In this document: positions 53,853-63,721 of the stretch, in pieces | Position numbering within the stretch: position 1 is the first letter of the stretch | Layout of the letters: each line of letters starts with the position of its first letter | Source: an uncultured Eudoraea sp. | Lineage (GTDB): Bacteria > Bacteroidota > Bacteroidia > Flavobacteriales > Flavobacteriaceae | Direction of reading: 5' to 3' | NCBI RefSeq assembly: GCF_947260015.1 | Contig: NZ_CAMYOM010000005.1 | Span: 1 to 64,000, forward strand | DNA: 64,000 nt | The notes under the pieces: model-generated | Database searches by the model: none | Told to the model about the DNA's origin: nothing | The model's input: only the letters and a program-made list of their open reading frames with translations | Position numbers and translations under genes: made by a program

Positions 53853-56060
53853 ATGAGTGTGGAAACGGACTTAGAGCTGGAGAACAAGCAAATTGCAAAG
53901 CAATACAAGGAACTACTTAGAATTAGTTATCAGGCATTAACTGCTAAAGATAAAAAACTAGTACGTTCTGCTTTTGACATAGCCGTGGATGCCCATAAGA
54001 ATCAACGAAGAAAATCAGGAGAGGCCTATATTTTTCATCCTATAGCAGTAGCCAAGATAGTAGCTTCAGAAATTGGTCTCGATGCCGTATCTATTGCGGC
54101 CGCATTACTCCATGATGTTGTTGAAGATACCGATTATACATTAGATGATATTGAGCGAATGTTTGGTGAAACAATAGCTCGCATTGTGGACGGCCTTACG
54201 AAAATTGCCCATCTCAAAAAGGAGATGAACATATCCCAACAGGCAGAGAATTTTCGAAAAATGTTGCTAACGTTGCATGATGATGTTCGGGTAATTATCA
54301 TCAAGATAGCAGATAGATATCACAATATGCTTACTATGGACGCCATGCCGGAGCACAAGCAGGTGCAAATGGCCTCTGAAACGCTTTATATCTATGCTCC
54401 CCTGGCTCATAGAATTGGACTCTATAATATAAAAACAGAACTAGAGAATCTAAGTCTGAAATACACAGAGCCGGAAGTATACAATGATATTCAGGAAAAA
54501 ATTGAGCAAACCAAAGAAGAACAACAGAATTATATTGATGAATTCTCCAATATTATTCGAGATTCTTTGGATAAAGAAGGTCTTGAATATCATATAAAAG
54601 GAAGGATGAAGTCGATCTATTCCATCAGAAAGAAAATGGTATCTCAGAATGTTGCTTTTGATGAAATATATGACAAGTTTGCCATCCGCATCATTTATAA
54701 ATCTGATAAACAGAATGAGAAATTCATTGCCTGGAAAATATACTCTATTGTAACAGATCATTTTACGCCCAATCCAATACGTCTTCGCGATTGGATATCT
54801 TCTCCAAAATCAACAGGTTATGAAGCACTGCATATTACTGTAATGGGCCCAGAAGGCAAATGGGTTGAGGTTCAGATACGGAGTCAGAGAATGCACGAAA
54901 TAGCCGAGAAAGGCTATGCCGCTCACTTTAAATATAAACATGGAGCACAAAAAGAACAGGGAATAGAGATGTGGCTCAACCGTTTACAGGAAGCTCTGGA
55001 GAGCTCTAATGGAAATGCCGTGGACTTTGTGGAGGAATTTAAATTAAATCTATATTCGAAGGAGATCTTTGTTTTTACTCCAAAAGGTGAATTAAAATCA
55101 TTACCAAAAGACGCCACCCCTTTGGATTTTGCTTTTAATATTCATACCGAAGTAGGAATGAGAACCCGGGGGGCGAAGGTAAATGGAAAGTTGGTACCTC
55201 TGAACACGACATTAAATAGCGGTGACCAAGTTGAGATCATTACATCAGAAAAAGCCAAACCCAATCAGAACTGGCTGGATTACGCTACTACAGCAAGAGC
55301 CAGAGCAAAAATTCGCTCGTCTTTGCGAGAAGAACAAAAAGAAATTGCTAAGGAAGGTAAAGAAACATTAAGACGTAAACTTAAGTCTCAAAAAATTAAA
55401 ATGAACGAGGATTCCATCAATAAGATGGTCGTTCACTTTAAGCTTAATACCAGTTTGGATCTATTCTATCGAGTAGGTATCGGAGTAATTGATAATCAGA
55501 TGATCAAAGATTTTGCATCATCTTATAATAATGCATTTATCAGTTTTTTCAAAAATAAGATTCGGCGTAAACCGGTTCAAGAAGATATTGATAAGGTCGA
55601 AATAACTACCAAATATGATATGCTTGTATTTGGTAAGGAGGAGGAAAAATTAAATTACACTCTATCCAAATGCTGTAGTCCAATTCCCGGAGATGAAGTC
55701 TTTGGTTTTGTAAGTGTGGCTGAAGGTATAAAAGTTCACAAGAAAAACTGTCCAAATGCTATTTCTTTGCAATCTAACTATGCCTACAGGATTATCAGTG
55801 CCAAGTGGATTGATTCGAGCCAGGAAGAATTCACTTCAGAAATTAAACTGACAGGAATTGATAATTTAGGCCTGATGAACGAGATTACAGAAATTATTTC
55901 TGATAATATGCTTGTTAATATGCGGAATCTCAATTTTAGTACAGATGGAGGTACCTTTACAGGTAAAATTACGGTTGTAGTAAAAAATAATGCTATTCTC
56001 AAAAAACTTATCAATAATTTGAAGCGGTTAAACGGCATTGAAAAGGTGACTCGGGTATAG
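53853..56060 (+). CDS. spoT: bifunctional (p)ppGpp synthetase/hydrolase, RelA/SpoT family
   Basis: The 735-residue protein has four domains. The HD hydrolase (about 45-200) has FHPIAVAKI and ALLHDVVEDTDY, so the hydrolase residues are present. The synthetase (about 240-370) has IKGRMKSIYSIRKKM, DKFAIRIIY and STGYEALHITVMGP. TGS (about 400-460) and a C-terminal ACT domain (from about 660) follow. It makes and breaks (p)ppGpp in the stringent response. Bacteroidetes usually carry one such long enzyme. Confidence 0.96.
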   Translation: MSVETDLELENKQIAKQYKELLRISYQALTAKDKKLVRSAFDIAVDAHKNQRRKSGEAYIFHPIAVAKIVASEIGLDAVSIAAALLHDVVEDTDYTLDDIERMFGETIARIVDGLTKIAHLKKEMNISQQAENFRKMLLTLHDDVRVIIIKIADRYHNMLTMDAMPEHKQVQMASETLYIYAPLAHRIGLYNIKTELENLSLKYTEPEVYNDIQEKIEQTKEEQQNYIDEFSNIIRDSLDKEGLEYHIKGRMKSIYSIRKKMVSQNVAFDEIYDKFAIRIIYKSDKQNEKFIAWKIYSIVTDHFTPNPIRLRDWISSPKSTGYEALHITVMGPEGKWVEVQIRSQRMHEIAEKGYAAHFKYKHGAQKEQGIEMWLNRLQEALESSNGNAVDFVEEFKLNLYSKEIFVFTPKGELKSLPKDATPLDFAFNIHTEVGMRTRGAKVNGKLVPLNTTLNSGDQVEIITSEKAKPNQNWLDYATTARARAKIRSSLREEQKEIAKEGKETLRRKLKSQKIKMNEDSINKMVVHFKLNTSLDLFYRVGIGVIDNQMIKDFASSYNNAFISFFKNKIRRKPVQEDIDKVEITTKYDMLVFGKEEEKLNYTLSKCCSPIPGDEVFGFVSVAEGIKVHKKNCPNAISLQSNYAYRIISAKWIDSSQEEFTSEIKLTGIDNLGLMNEITEIISDNMLVNMRNLNFSTDGGTFTGKITVVVKNNAILKKLINNLKRLNGIEKVTRV

Positions 56061-56127
56061 AGATTTCCCAGAATCTTTTTGGTGTAATCTAGCGGTCATA
56101 AAATATCTATATTCGTATTTTTAGATG

Positions 56128-56135
56128 TACATTTG
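56128..56135 (+). promoter_or_regulatory. -7 promoter element for the Fur-family gene and purA
   Basis: TACATTTG matches TAnnTTTG, 22 nt before ATG 56158. Confidence 0.5.
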
Positions 56136-56157
56136 CCAATAAGATGATGACGTAATT

Positions 56158-56613
56158 ATGGGGACCAATAAGGACCAAGAAATCGTTAAAAAAGTATTTA
56201 CCGCCTTTTTGGAGGAAAATGGGCATAGAAAAACCCCCGAACGTTATGCAATCCTCCAGGAGATCTATGAAAGTGATGAACATTTTGATATAGAGTCGCT
56301 TTATATCAATATGAAGAATAAAAACTATCGGGTAAGCAGAGCAACGCTTTACAATACAATAGAACTTTTGTTGGATTGTAGGTTAGTCCGAAAGCACCAA
56401 TTTGGTAAGAATCAGGCGCAGTACGAGAAGTCCTATTTTGACAGGCAGCATGATCATGTAATTCTGACAGATACCGGAGAAGTGGTTGAATTTTGTGACC
56501 CGCGAATACAATCAATAAAACAAACTATTGAAGAAGTATTCGATATTAAAATAAATAATCATTCGTTGTATTTCTACGGTACAAGAAACCACAAAGAAAA
56601 AGCTAATAACTAA
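56158..56613 (+). CDS. Fur-family transcriptional regulator
   Basis: The 151-residue protein has a winged helix ([27 protein letters not shown], then [21 protein letters not shown]) and the metal-site region [28 protein letters not shown]. His and Asp ligands in HDH are present, while the double CxxC structural zinc motifs of classical Fur are not. Iron (Fur), zinc (Zur) or peroxide (PerR) sensing cannot be decided. It lies 15 nt before purA, an order common in Bacteroidetes. Confidence 0.9.
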   Translation: MGTNKDQEIVKKVFTAFLEENGHRKTPERYAILQEIYESDEHFDIESLYINMKNKNYRVSRATLYNTIELLLDCRLVRKHQFGKNQAQYEKSYFDRQHDHVILTDTGEVVEFCDPRIQSIKQTIEEVFDIKINNHSLYFYGTRNHKEKANN

Positions 56614-56628
56614 CCAATAAATTACCGC

Positions 56629-57900
56629 ATGGCCGTAGATTTGCTACTAGGTCTTCAATGGGGAGACGAAGGAAAAGGAAAAATTGTTGATGTACTTACC
56701 AAAAACTATAATATTATAGCCAGGTTTCAGGGAGGCCCAAATGCGGGGCACACTTTGGAATTTGATGGCATAAAACACGTTTTACACACTATTCCTTCTG
56801 GTATATTCCATGACAATGCGATCAATGTTGTAGGTAACGGGGTAGTTATTGACCCGGTTATTTTTAAAAAAGAACTTGATAACCTTAACAAGTTTAATCT
56901 GGATATAAAATCCAAACTCCTAATTTCCAGGAAAGCTCATCTGATTTTACCTACCCACAGGTTGCTGGATGCAGCCTCGGAAGCCGCAAAAGGTAAAGCA
57001 AAAATAGGTTCAACTCTGAAGGGTATAGGACCTACTTACATGGACAAGACAGGACGAAATGGAATAAGAGTAGGAGATCTTGAACTAAATAACTGGAAGG
57101 AGAAATATCGTGCATTGGCTGATAAGCATGAATCCATGATAGACTTTCATAATGTAGATATACAATACGATCTTCAGGAATTGGAATCAGATTTCTTCAA
57201 TGCTATAAAGGAATTAAAACAACTGACTTTTATCGATAGTGAGGAGTATCTTTACCAGGCTCAGAAAAGTGGAAAAAAAATCCTGGCTGAAGGAGCTCAG
57301 GGTTCCCTGCTGGATATCGATTTTGGAACGTATCCTTATGTTACTTCTTCAAATACAACCGCCGCAGGAGCATGTACGGGGCTTGGTGTACCTCCGGGGA
57401 ACATAGGAGGCGTTTTTGGCATTTTTAAAGCATATACCACCCGTGTAGGAAGTGGACCTTTTCCAACAGAACTATTTGATAAAGTTGGCGCTACTATGGG
57501 AAGAGTGGGCAATGAATTTGGAGCTACTACAGGCAGGCCACGACGTTGTGGATGGTTAGATCTTGTGGCTTTAAAATATGCAGTTAGGATTAATGGGGTT
57601 TCAGAATTAATGATGATGAAAGCAGATGTACTTAGTGGATTTAAAACAGTAAAAATCTGCATAGCATACAAATACAAAGGGGAAAAAGTAAATCACCTCC
57701 CTTATAATATTGAAGCAGAAAATATTGTTCCTATTTATAAAGAAATGAAAGGATGGGAAAAGGATCTTACCAAAATGACCAGCGCAGAGCAACTCCCGGA
57801 AACATTAATAGAATACATCGATTATCTTGAAGCGGAGTTAGAAATTCCGATTAAAATTGTATCCGTAGGCCCGGATCGAAAGCAAACTATTCACAGGTAA
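56629..57900 (+). CDS. purA: adenylosuccinate synthetase
   Basis: The 423-residue protein has the GTP-binding start LLLGLQWGDEGKGKIVDVLT, GGPNAGHTLEFDG, the IMP region IGSTLKGIGPTYMDKTGR, EGAQGSLLDIDFGTYP and FGATTGRPRRCGWLD. It joins IMP and aspartate to make adenylosuccinate in purine synthesis. All motifs are present and length matches the family. It is likely co-transcribed with the Fur-family gene. Confidence 0.97.
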   Translation: MAVDLLLGLQWGDEGKGKIVDVLTKNYNIIARFQGGPNAGHTLEFDGIKHVLHTIPSGIFHDNAINVVGNGVVIDPVIFKKELDNLNKFNLDIKSKLLISRKAHLILPTHRLLDAASEAAKGKAKIGSTLKGIGPTYMDKTGRNGIRVGDLELNNWKEKYRALADKHESMIDFHNVDIQYDLQELESDFFNAIKELKQLTFIDSEEYLYQAQKSGKKILAEGAQGSLLDIDFGTYPYVTSSNTTAAGACTGLGVPPGNIGGVFGIFKAYTTRVGSGPFPTELFDKVGATMGRVGNEFGATTGRPRRCGWLDLVALKYAVRINGVSELMMMKADVLSGFKTVKICIAYKYKGEKVNHLPYNIEAENIVPIYKEMKGWEKDLTKMTSAEQLPETLIEYIDYLEAELEIPIKIVSVGPDRKQTIHR

Positions 57901-58333
57901 TTACATATCGATAGAAATTAGTTGGCAACTCATTATATACCTGAAATAATAAAGCTCTCTAAAGAATCGGTTCATTACTGTTTCGCCATAACCTTCAGAT
58001 AAAAAACATATTATCAAATAAGGTTTCAACTCCCAATCTGAACTGACCAGAACTTCAAAAAACAGAAGTTTCAGATGAATCTATAGAATTTTCCGGAGAT
58101 TTGAGCCTCTGCAGTCTATAATTAATTGGAATCAATGTTACGGATTCTTGCCTGTCTGAAATTAAAACAAATCCCGTAATTATAGAGAGTTTACTTATGA
58201 AGGACCAGGGTTACCACTAACAATGCCAAGGCCTAACAGAAAGATAATTTAGACCTCGAAGTAGAAATTGGAATTTGGTCTAAATGAAATCCTAAAACAG
58301 TGCCAATACTTATGCTTCTCTTTTAAATTATCC
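57901..58333. other. long intergenic region without a recognisable gene
   Basis: The 457-nt gap between purA and the OstA-like gene has no convincing coding frame and no tRNA. A possible hairpin spans 58036-58076: ATCTGAA with TTCAGAT outside and AACTTC with GAAGTT inside, separated by an 8-nt bulge. It could be a small RNA, part of the purA 3' region, or decayed sequence. A -7 promoter element ends the gap at 58334-58341. Confidence 0.5.
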
Positions 58334-58341
58334 TATTTTTG
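58334..58341 (+). promoter_or_regulatory. -7 promoter element for the OstA-like gene
   Basis: TATTTTTG, 16 nt before the TTG start at 58358. Confidence 0.55.
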
Positions 58342-58357
58342 AACAAAAATTTGGGTC

Positions 58358-60076
58358 TTGATCAGATTAATACTACTTAATGTATTTCTTTTTTTCTTTT
58401 GTATAGCTTCTGCTCAGGAACAGCCTGAGGAAGAAGTTAAACAGATTAATATCGTATACGGTGCGAATTTTACAAAAGACGAAGCTCAATTTCCCGGTGC
58501 ATCTATATTTAGTAAAGATGAGAGGCAAGTCCAGTTTGAACACCAGGGGGCAGATCTTTGGTGCGATATAGCTATATTCTATCAAAAAGAAAATAAATTG
58601 AAGGCAATTGGTAACATCCGAATGAAACAGGGTGATTCCATTCAAATGACTGGTGGAAAAATTAATTATGATGGTAACACCAGACTTGCCAAGGCCTGGG
58701 AAAAAGTAGTCTTAAAAAATACTGGTACCGGTACCGGTACCAGTTCTGGCATGACCCTTCGAACAGACACCCTCTACTTTGACCGTGAAAAACAGGAATC
58801 TTATTATACGAGTTCAGGTACTATTGTTGATTCTGCCAATACACTTACCAGTGAAATAGGAAGATACTTTATGGTACCTGAAAAATTTCAGTTCATAGAC
58901 AATGTACATATTTTAAATCCCGAATACACTATAGACTCCAAGCAATTGGATTATTATCAGAATTCTAAGAACGCCTATATGTACGGGCCTTCCACTATAA
59001 CAGGTAAGACCTATAAAATATATTGTGAACGAGGATTCTATGACACCAAAATAGAAAGTGGTTATGGTATAAAAAATACGAGAATAGATTACAATAACCG
59101 AATCATTGAAGGTGATAGTGTTTATTTTGACAAAGCTTCTCAATTTGCCTCGGCCACCAATAATATTGTTGTTACGGACACTGTCAATAATGGGGTAATT
59201 AGGGCCCACTATGCTGAGGTATTTAAAGCTAAAGATTCTGTATTTGCTACTAAGCGGGCTGTATCCATAAGTTTGGTTGAACAGGATTCGCTCTATATGC
59301 ATGGAGACACCTTACTTCTTACCGGGAAACCGGATAAACGAATTTTAAGGGCTTTCAGAAATGCTAAATTCTATAAAACTGATTTGAGTGGCAAATGTGA
59401 TTCTATACACTTTGATCAATCTTCCGGAATAACCCAATTGATTAAAGAACCTGTTCTGTGGAATGTGGATAACCAAATGACCGGTGACAGTATCTATCTG
59501 ATCTCCGATATGGAAACTGAAAAATTGGATTCATTAAAAGTAATAAATAACGCTTTTATAATCTCACTCGACAGCATAAGCATGGAAGGTTACAACCAGG
59601 CTAAAGGCAAAGATCTTTTCGGAAAGTTTATCGATAATTCACTAAAAATTGTGGACCTGGTTAAAAATACTGAAGTAATTTACTATATGTATAATGATGA
59701 CGATGAACTCATCGGTATTAATAAAACAATTTGCAGTGAAATTAGGTTAACATTAGCTGAAAATGATATTGAGGATATTACTTTTTATACCAATCCGGAT
59801 GGAGACATTTTTCCGGAAGTAGATCTTCCGTTGAGCAGTAGAAAACTCAAAGGGTTTATATGGCGTGGTGATGAACGAATACTTAGCAAAGATGATATTT
59901 TTGATGAAGATGACAACAATATTGAATTAGCAAAGATAAATGGGGTTGATAATCCTCTTGATCTTGAAGAAGAACAACAAGAGGAGGATGATCGTGAAGA
60001 TGACTCTTCAAAAAAGTCGAAGCCTATTAAAGGTCTTATACCGAAAAAAGGACCCGCCCTTCAAAAAAAGGAATAG
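58358..60076 (+). CDS. OstA/LptA-like periplasmic protein
   Basis: The start is TTG 58358; no in-frame ATG fits the signal peptide LILLNVFLFFFCIASAQ. The 572-residue protein has an OstA/LptA-like N-terminal domain (ANFTKDEAQFPGASIF, LKAIGNIRMKQGDSIQMTGG) followed by a longer beta-jellyroll-like region. It ends in an acidic tail then a Lys-rich tail. LptA-type proteins bridge lipopolysaccharide transport between membranes; this extended form is typical of Bacteroidetes, and an equivalent role is inferred. A TGTGTGT run near residue 123 comes from a triplicated GGTACC (58721-58744). Confidence 0.85.
   Translation: MIRLILLNVFLFFFCIASAQEQPEEEVKQINIVYGANFTKDEAQFPGASIFSKDERQVQFEHQGADLWCDIAIFYQKENKLKAIGNIRMKQGDSIQMTGGKINYDGNTRLAKAWEKVVLKNTGTGTGTSSGMTLRTDTLYFDREKQESYYTSSGTIVDSANTLTSEIGRYFMVPEKFQFIDNVHILNPEYTIDSKQLDYYQNSKNAYMYGPSTITGKTYKIYCERGFYDTKIESGYGIKNTRIDYNNRIIEGDSVYFDKASQFASATNNIVVTDTVNNGVIRAHYAEVFKAKDSVFATKRAVSISLVEQDSLYMHGDTLLLTGKPDKRILRAFRNAKFYKTDLSGKCDSIHFDQSSGITQLIKEPVLWNVDNQMTGDSIYLISDMETEKLDSLKVINNAFIISLDSISMEGYNQAKGKDLFGKFIDNSLKIVDLVKNTEVIYYMYNDDDELIGINKTICSEIRLTLAENDIEDITFYTNPDGDIFPEVDLPLSSRKLKGFIWRGDERILSKDDIFDEDDNNIELAKINGVDNPLDLEEEQQEEDDREDDSSKKSKPIKGLIPKKGPALQKKE
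58721..58744. repeat. 24-bp perfect palindrome of tandem GGTACC units inside the OstA-like gene
   Basis: Three copies of GGTACC in phase, flanked by ACT/AGT, make a perfect 24-bp palindrome coding Thr-Gly repeats. Confidence 0.85.
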
Positions 60077-60081
60077 TTACC

Positions 60082-61257
60082 ATGCACGAAGATTTTTTCA
60101 GATATCAGGCTCAAACCACTCCCCATCCTATGGCAATGGAAGTCTCTCATGCCAAGGGTAGCTATATTTATGACAAGCAGGGAAATGCTCACTTGGATTT
60201 TGTTGCAGGAGTATCGGTCTGTAGTTTAGGTCATTGCCATCCAAAAGTAGTTGAGGCGATAGTTGAACAAACCAGGAAATACATGCATGTCATGGTATAT
60301 GGTGAATTCATACAGCAACCCGCAGTGCAGTTAAGTAAATATTTAGCCTCACTATTACCGGGTAATCTCGAAACAACTTATCTCGTAAATTCCGGAACGG
60401 AGGCAATTGAAGGAGCAATAAAACTGGCAAGGCGCTTTACTGGTCGTTCTAAACTCATAGCTGCCAGGAATGCTTATCACGGAAGTACTTTAGGTAGCCT
60501 AAGTTTAATGAATTTTGAAGAACGAAAAGCTCCTTTTCGTCCACTAATACCGGATATCTCTTTTTTAGAATTTAATTCCGAAGATGATCTTTATAAAATC
60601 TCGATGGATACAGCGGCGGTCATACTGGAAACTATTCAAGGTGGTGCGGGATTTATTATGCCAAAAGAAGGGTATCTTAAAAAAGTAAAGGATCGTTGCG
60701 CAGAAGTGGGTGCCTTATTAATCCTTGATGAAATACAACCTGGATTTGGGCGTACTGGTAATTTATTTGCCTTTGAGCACTATCAATGCGTACCGGATGT
60801 ACTGGTTATGGGTAAGGGTATGGCTTCGGGTTTGCCTATTGGCGGGTTTACGGCTTCGCATGAAATGATGAATTCTTTAAGTGATTCTCCTAAATTAGGC
60901 CATATAACGACCTTTGGAGGCAACCCGGTTATAGCCGCGGCTGCCATGGCAACACTCGAGGAATTAACCAATAGCAATCTTATTCCGGAAACTCTTGAAA
61001 AGGAAAAACATTTCAGATCCAGATTAAAACATAAATACATAAAAGAGATTAGAGGAAAGGGACTAATGCTGTCTCTTATCATGAAAAATAAAGAACTTGC
61101 CAATAAACTTATTCTTTCTTGTGCAAAAAAGAATTTAATTCTTTTTTGGCTGCTTTTTGAATCAAAAGGGGTTCGAATTACTCCTCCAATGACCATAAAC
61201 GCAGAGGAAATTGACCGGGGTTGCGACATTATAATGCAAACTTTAAATGAGTTATAG
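60082..61257 (+). CDS. class III PLP-dependent aminotransferase (ornithine/acetylornithine-type)
   Basis: The 391-residue protein has the class III pattern: YIYDKQGNAHLDFVAGVSV, GHCHPKVVEAI, VNSGTEAIEGAIKLAR, AYHGSTLGSLS, LILDEIQPGFGRTG and the PLP lysine in VMGKGMASGLPIGG (K245). Members transfer the omega-amino group of ornithine-like substrates or GABA to 2-oxoglutarate. No arg genes adjoin, so the substrate is open. It starts 5 nt after the OstA-like gene, suggesting co-transcription. Confidence 0.9.
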   Translation: MHEDFFRYQAQTTPHPMAMEVSHAKGSYIYDKQGNAHLDFVAGVSVCSLGHCHPKVVEAIVEQTRKYMHVMVYGEFIQQPAVQLSKYLASLLPGNLETTYLVNSGTEAIEGAIKLARRFTGRSKLIAARNAYHGSTLGSLSLMNFEERKAPFRPLIPDISFLEFNSEDDLYKISMDTAAVILETIQGGAGFIMPKEGYLKKVKDRCAEVGALLILDEIQPGFGRTGNLFAFEHYQCVPDVLVMGKGMASGLPIGGFTASHEMMNSLSDSPKLGHITTFGGNPVIAAAAMATLEELTNSNLIPETLEKEKHFRSRLKHKYIKEIRGKGLMLSLIMKNKELANKLILSCAKKNLILFWLLFESKGVRITPPMTINAEEIDRGCDIIMQTLNEL

Positions 61258-61361
61258 CAATAATTTGTTAACTATTTTGTTAATAATATAGCCCTAAGTT
61301 GGAATTAAAGGTAGTTCCAAAAGACTATTTTTAAATCCATAGATTAACCAAGCACGTTCCT

Positions 61362-62762
61362 ATGGCGTTAGATCCTAACGAAAGTCAAAATCAACCAATA
61401 ACGAAGTTTGAGTCCATGTTGAAAACGGATGACGTTTATTTTTTTGACGCAGAAGATTTCGAAGACATAATTCATCACTATCTAAATAACGGGAAAATAT
61501 CCTTAGCGAAGAAGGCTATTAAAATTGGTCTTAAACAACATCCGGGGGCCATGGATTTAAAGCTTTTGGATATAGAGGTCCTGGTATTTGAAAATAATCT
61601 GGAAGTTGCTGAGAAGCTGCTAGATGAGCTTCAATTGATGGATAGCACTAATGAGGAAATTTATATTCAGCGCGCTAATATCTATTCAAAAAAAGACAAT
61701 CATGAGGCGGCCATAGACATGCTAAAAAAAGCTTTGGACCTATCTGAAGATAGTTTTGACATTTACTCATTATTGGGCATGGAATACTTGTTCATGGATA
61801 ATTTTGAGAAGGCCAAAGATAATTTTATAAAATGTGTGTCTTTTGATGAACAGGATTATTCTTCCCTTTATAATGTAGTCTACTGTTTTGAATTTATGGA
61901 GGATTATGAAGGTGCTATAACTTTTTTGAACGATTTTCTTGAAAGAAATCCATATTGCCAGGTGGCCTGGCATCAACTGGGAAAACAGTATTACACAAAA
62001 GAGATGCTCCCCGAGGCTTTAGCGGCATTTGATTTTGCCATAATTGCAGACGATTCCTTTATAGGGGCTTATTTTGAAAAAGGTAAAGTCCTGGAAAAAA
62101 TGGGAAAACACAACGAGGCAATTGAAAATTACGAAACAACAATAAAAATAGAAGATCCTACCTCACATGCTTACCTGAGGATTGGAAAATGTCATGAAAA
62201 ACTAAACAACGACGAACTTGCAAAATTCTATTTCTACCAGACTGTACATGAGGATCCACTACTCGACAAAGGTTGGTTGGCAATTACTGATTTTTACTTT
62301 CGTAAGAAAAATTATGATAGGGCCTTGTATTATGTAAATAAGGCGATAAATATTGATGGTGAAAATGCTTTATATTGGAAAAAATCCGCTAAAATTCATT
62401 ACATCCTTCAAAATCTGGATGAAGCTGATTTTTCTTATAAACAAGCAGTAGATCTTGGAAATTATGAATTGGACACCTGGTTAAATTGGGCGGAAGTCGT
62501 TACAAAGAACAGTGATATTGATTCTGCTGTTCAAATTTTGATCCAGGGCCTTCAATTTTACCCTGAAGAAGCTGAAATAGAATATAGAATGACTGGCTTA
62601 TATCTTATGTTAAGTAATTCTGAACAAGCAAGATTCAGATTTATTAACGCACTAAAATTAGACATCTCTAAACTCACTATTTTTGAAGAGGCATTCCCTG
62701 AATATTACAACTCTATTTGGACCCAAAACATAATTAGTAATATTAAAAAGGCTTACGAATAA
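61362..62762 (+). CDS. tetratricopeptide-repeat protein
   Basis: The 466-residue soluble protein has about ten TPR units from residue 30 onward, such as AAIDMLKKALDLSED, KAKDNFIKCVSFDEQD, EALAAFDFAIIADDS and EAIENYETTIKIEDP. There is no signal peptide or membrane segment. TPR arrays mediate protein-protein contacts; no catalytic domain is visible. The gene order before DUF368 genes is common in flavobacteria, but the partner is unknown. Confidence 0.88.
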   Translation: MALDPNESQNQPITKFESMLKTDDVYFFDAEDFEDIIHHYLNNGKISLAKKAIKIGLKQHPGAMDLKLLDIEVLVFENNLEVAEKLLDELQLMDSTNEEIYIQRANIYSKKDNHEAAIDMLKKALDLSEDSFDIYSLLGMEYLFMDNFEKAKDNFIKCVSFDEQDYSSLYNVVYCFEFMEDYEGAITFLNDFLERNPYCQVAWHQLGKQYYTKEMLPEALAAFDFAIIADDSFIGAYFEKGKVLEKMGKHNEAIENYETTIKIEDPTSHAYLRIGKCHEKLNNDELAKFYFYQTVHEDPLLDKGWLAITDFYFRKKNYDRALYYVNKAINIDGENALYWKKSAKIHYILQNLDEADFSYKQAVDLGNYELDTWLNWAEVVTKNSDIDSAVQILIQGLQFYPEEAEIEYRMTGLYLMLSNSEQARFRFINALKLDISKLTIFEEAFPEYYNSIWTQNIISNIKKAYE

Positions 62763-62768
62763 AAGAGC

Positions 62769-62776
62769 TATTTTTG
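62769..62776 (+). promoter_or_regulatory. -7 promoter element for the DUF368 genes
   Basis: TATTTTTG followed 16 nt later by the ATG at 62793, within a T-rich stretch. Confidence 0.5.
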
Positions 62777-62792
62777 TTTTTTTATTTTTTTA

Positions 62793-63716
62793 ATGGGTCA
62801 TCGCAATTTATTAAGTTATATTATTATTTCTCTTAAAGGAGTCGCCATGGGTGCTGCAGATGTAGTACCGGGTGTTTCCGGTGGTACCATAGCGTTTATT
62901 TCAGGGATCTACGAAGAACTTATTACTTCTATAAATGGCCTAAATTTTTCCCGGATTAAAATCTTACAAAATGAGGGATTCAAACCCTTCTGGAGAGCTA
63001 TTAATGGAAATTTTTTATTTGCTCTTTTTTCAGGCATTTTCATAAGCGTCTTTTCTTTAGCCAGGATGATTAGTTGGCTCTTAGTAAATCAGCCAGTATT
63101 GCTTTGGTCCTTCTTTTTCGGACTCGTATTAGCCAGTATATTTTTTGTAGCCAGGGCTATTGAAAAATGGAATTTGGGAACAATTTTGGCCTTTGTTTTA
63201 GGAACAATAGTTGCCTATTATATTACAACACTTCCTGCTTCAGAAAACACCGCAAGCTTGCCTTTCCTATTTCTTTCCGGAGCGCTTGCTGTTTGCGCTA
63301 TGATATTACCTGGAATTTCGGGTGCTTTCATATTGGTACTTCTCGGGTCCTATAAAACCATTTTGGACGCTGTGCACCAAAAAGACTTTTATATTATTGC
63401 TACAGTTGCTACTGGGGCTATATTTGGCCTTTTAAGCTTTGCAAGACTTTTAAAATGGATGTTTGAAAATTACAAGAACACTACTTTGGCCCTTTTAACA
63501 GGTTTTATATTGGGTTCTTTAAGCAAAATATGGCCATGGAAAAGAGTTTTGGAGACAAAGACATTTGGTGACAAAGTAATACCCGTAAAGGAAATAAACA
63601 TATCTCCTTTTCAATATGAAGGTGATAACCAGTTACACTTTGCCATCCTATTAGCTTTACTTGGATTTTGCGTTATTTTTATACTTGAAAGAGTAGCTAC
63701 AAAAAGTAAAAATTAA
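62793..63716 (+). CDS. DUF368 membrane protein (PopT-like undecaprenyl-phosphate translocase family), first copy
   Basis: The 307-residue protein has about eight to nine membrane helices and two DUF368 signature loops: MGAADVVPGVSGGTIAF near residue 20 and ILPGISGAFILVLLG near 170. DUF368 proteins have been identified as undecaprenyl-phosphate recycling translocases in other bacteria, which flip the lipid carrier back to the cytoplasmic face for wall and polysaccharide synthesis. That function is transferred from the family. A second DUF368 gene follows 5 nt downstream. Confidence 0.9.
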   Translation: MGHRNLLSYIIISLKGVAMGAADVVPGVSGGTIAFISGIYEELITSINGLNFSRIKILQNEGFKPFWRAINGNFLFALFSGIFISVFSLARMISWLLVNQPVLLWSFFFGLVLASIFFVARAIEKWNLGTILAFVLGTIVAYYITTLPASENTASLPFLFLSGALAVCAMILPGISGAFILVLLGSYKTILDAVHQKDFYIIATVATGAIFGLLSFARLLKWMFENYKNTTLALLTGFILGSLSKIWPWKRVLETKTFGDKVIPVKEINISPFQYEGDNQLHFAILLALLGFCVIFILERVATKSKN

Positions 63717-63721
63717 CTCCA

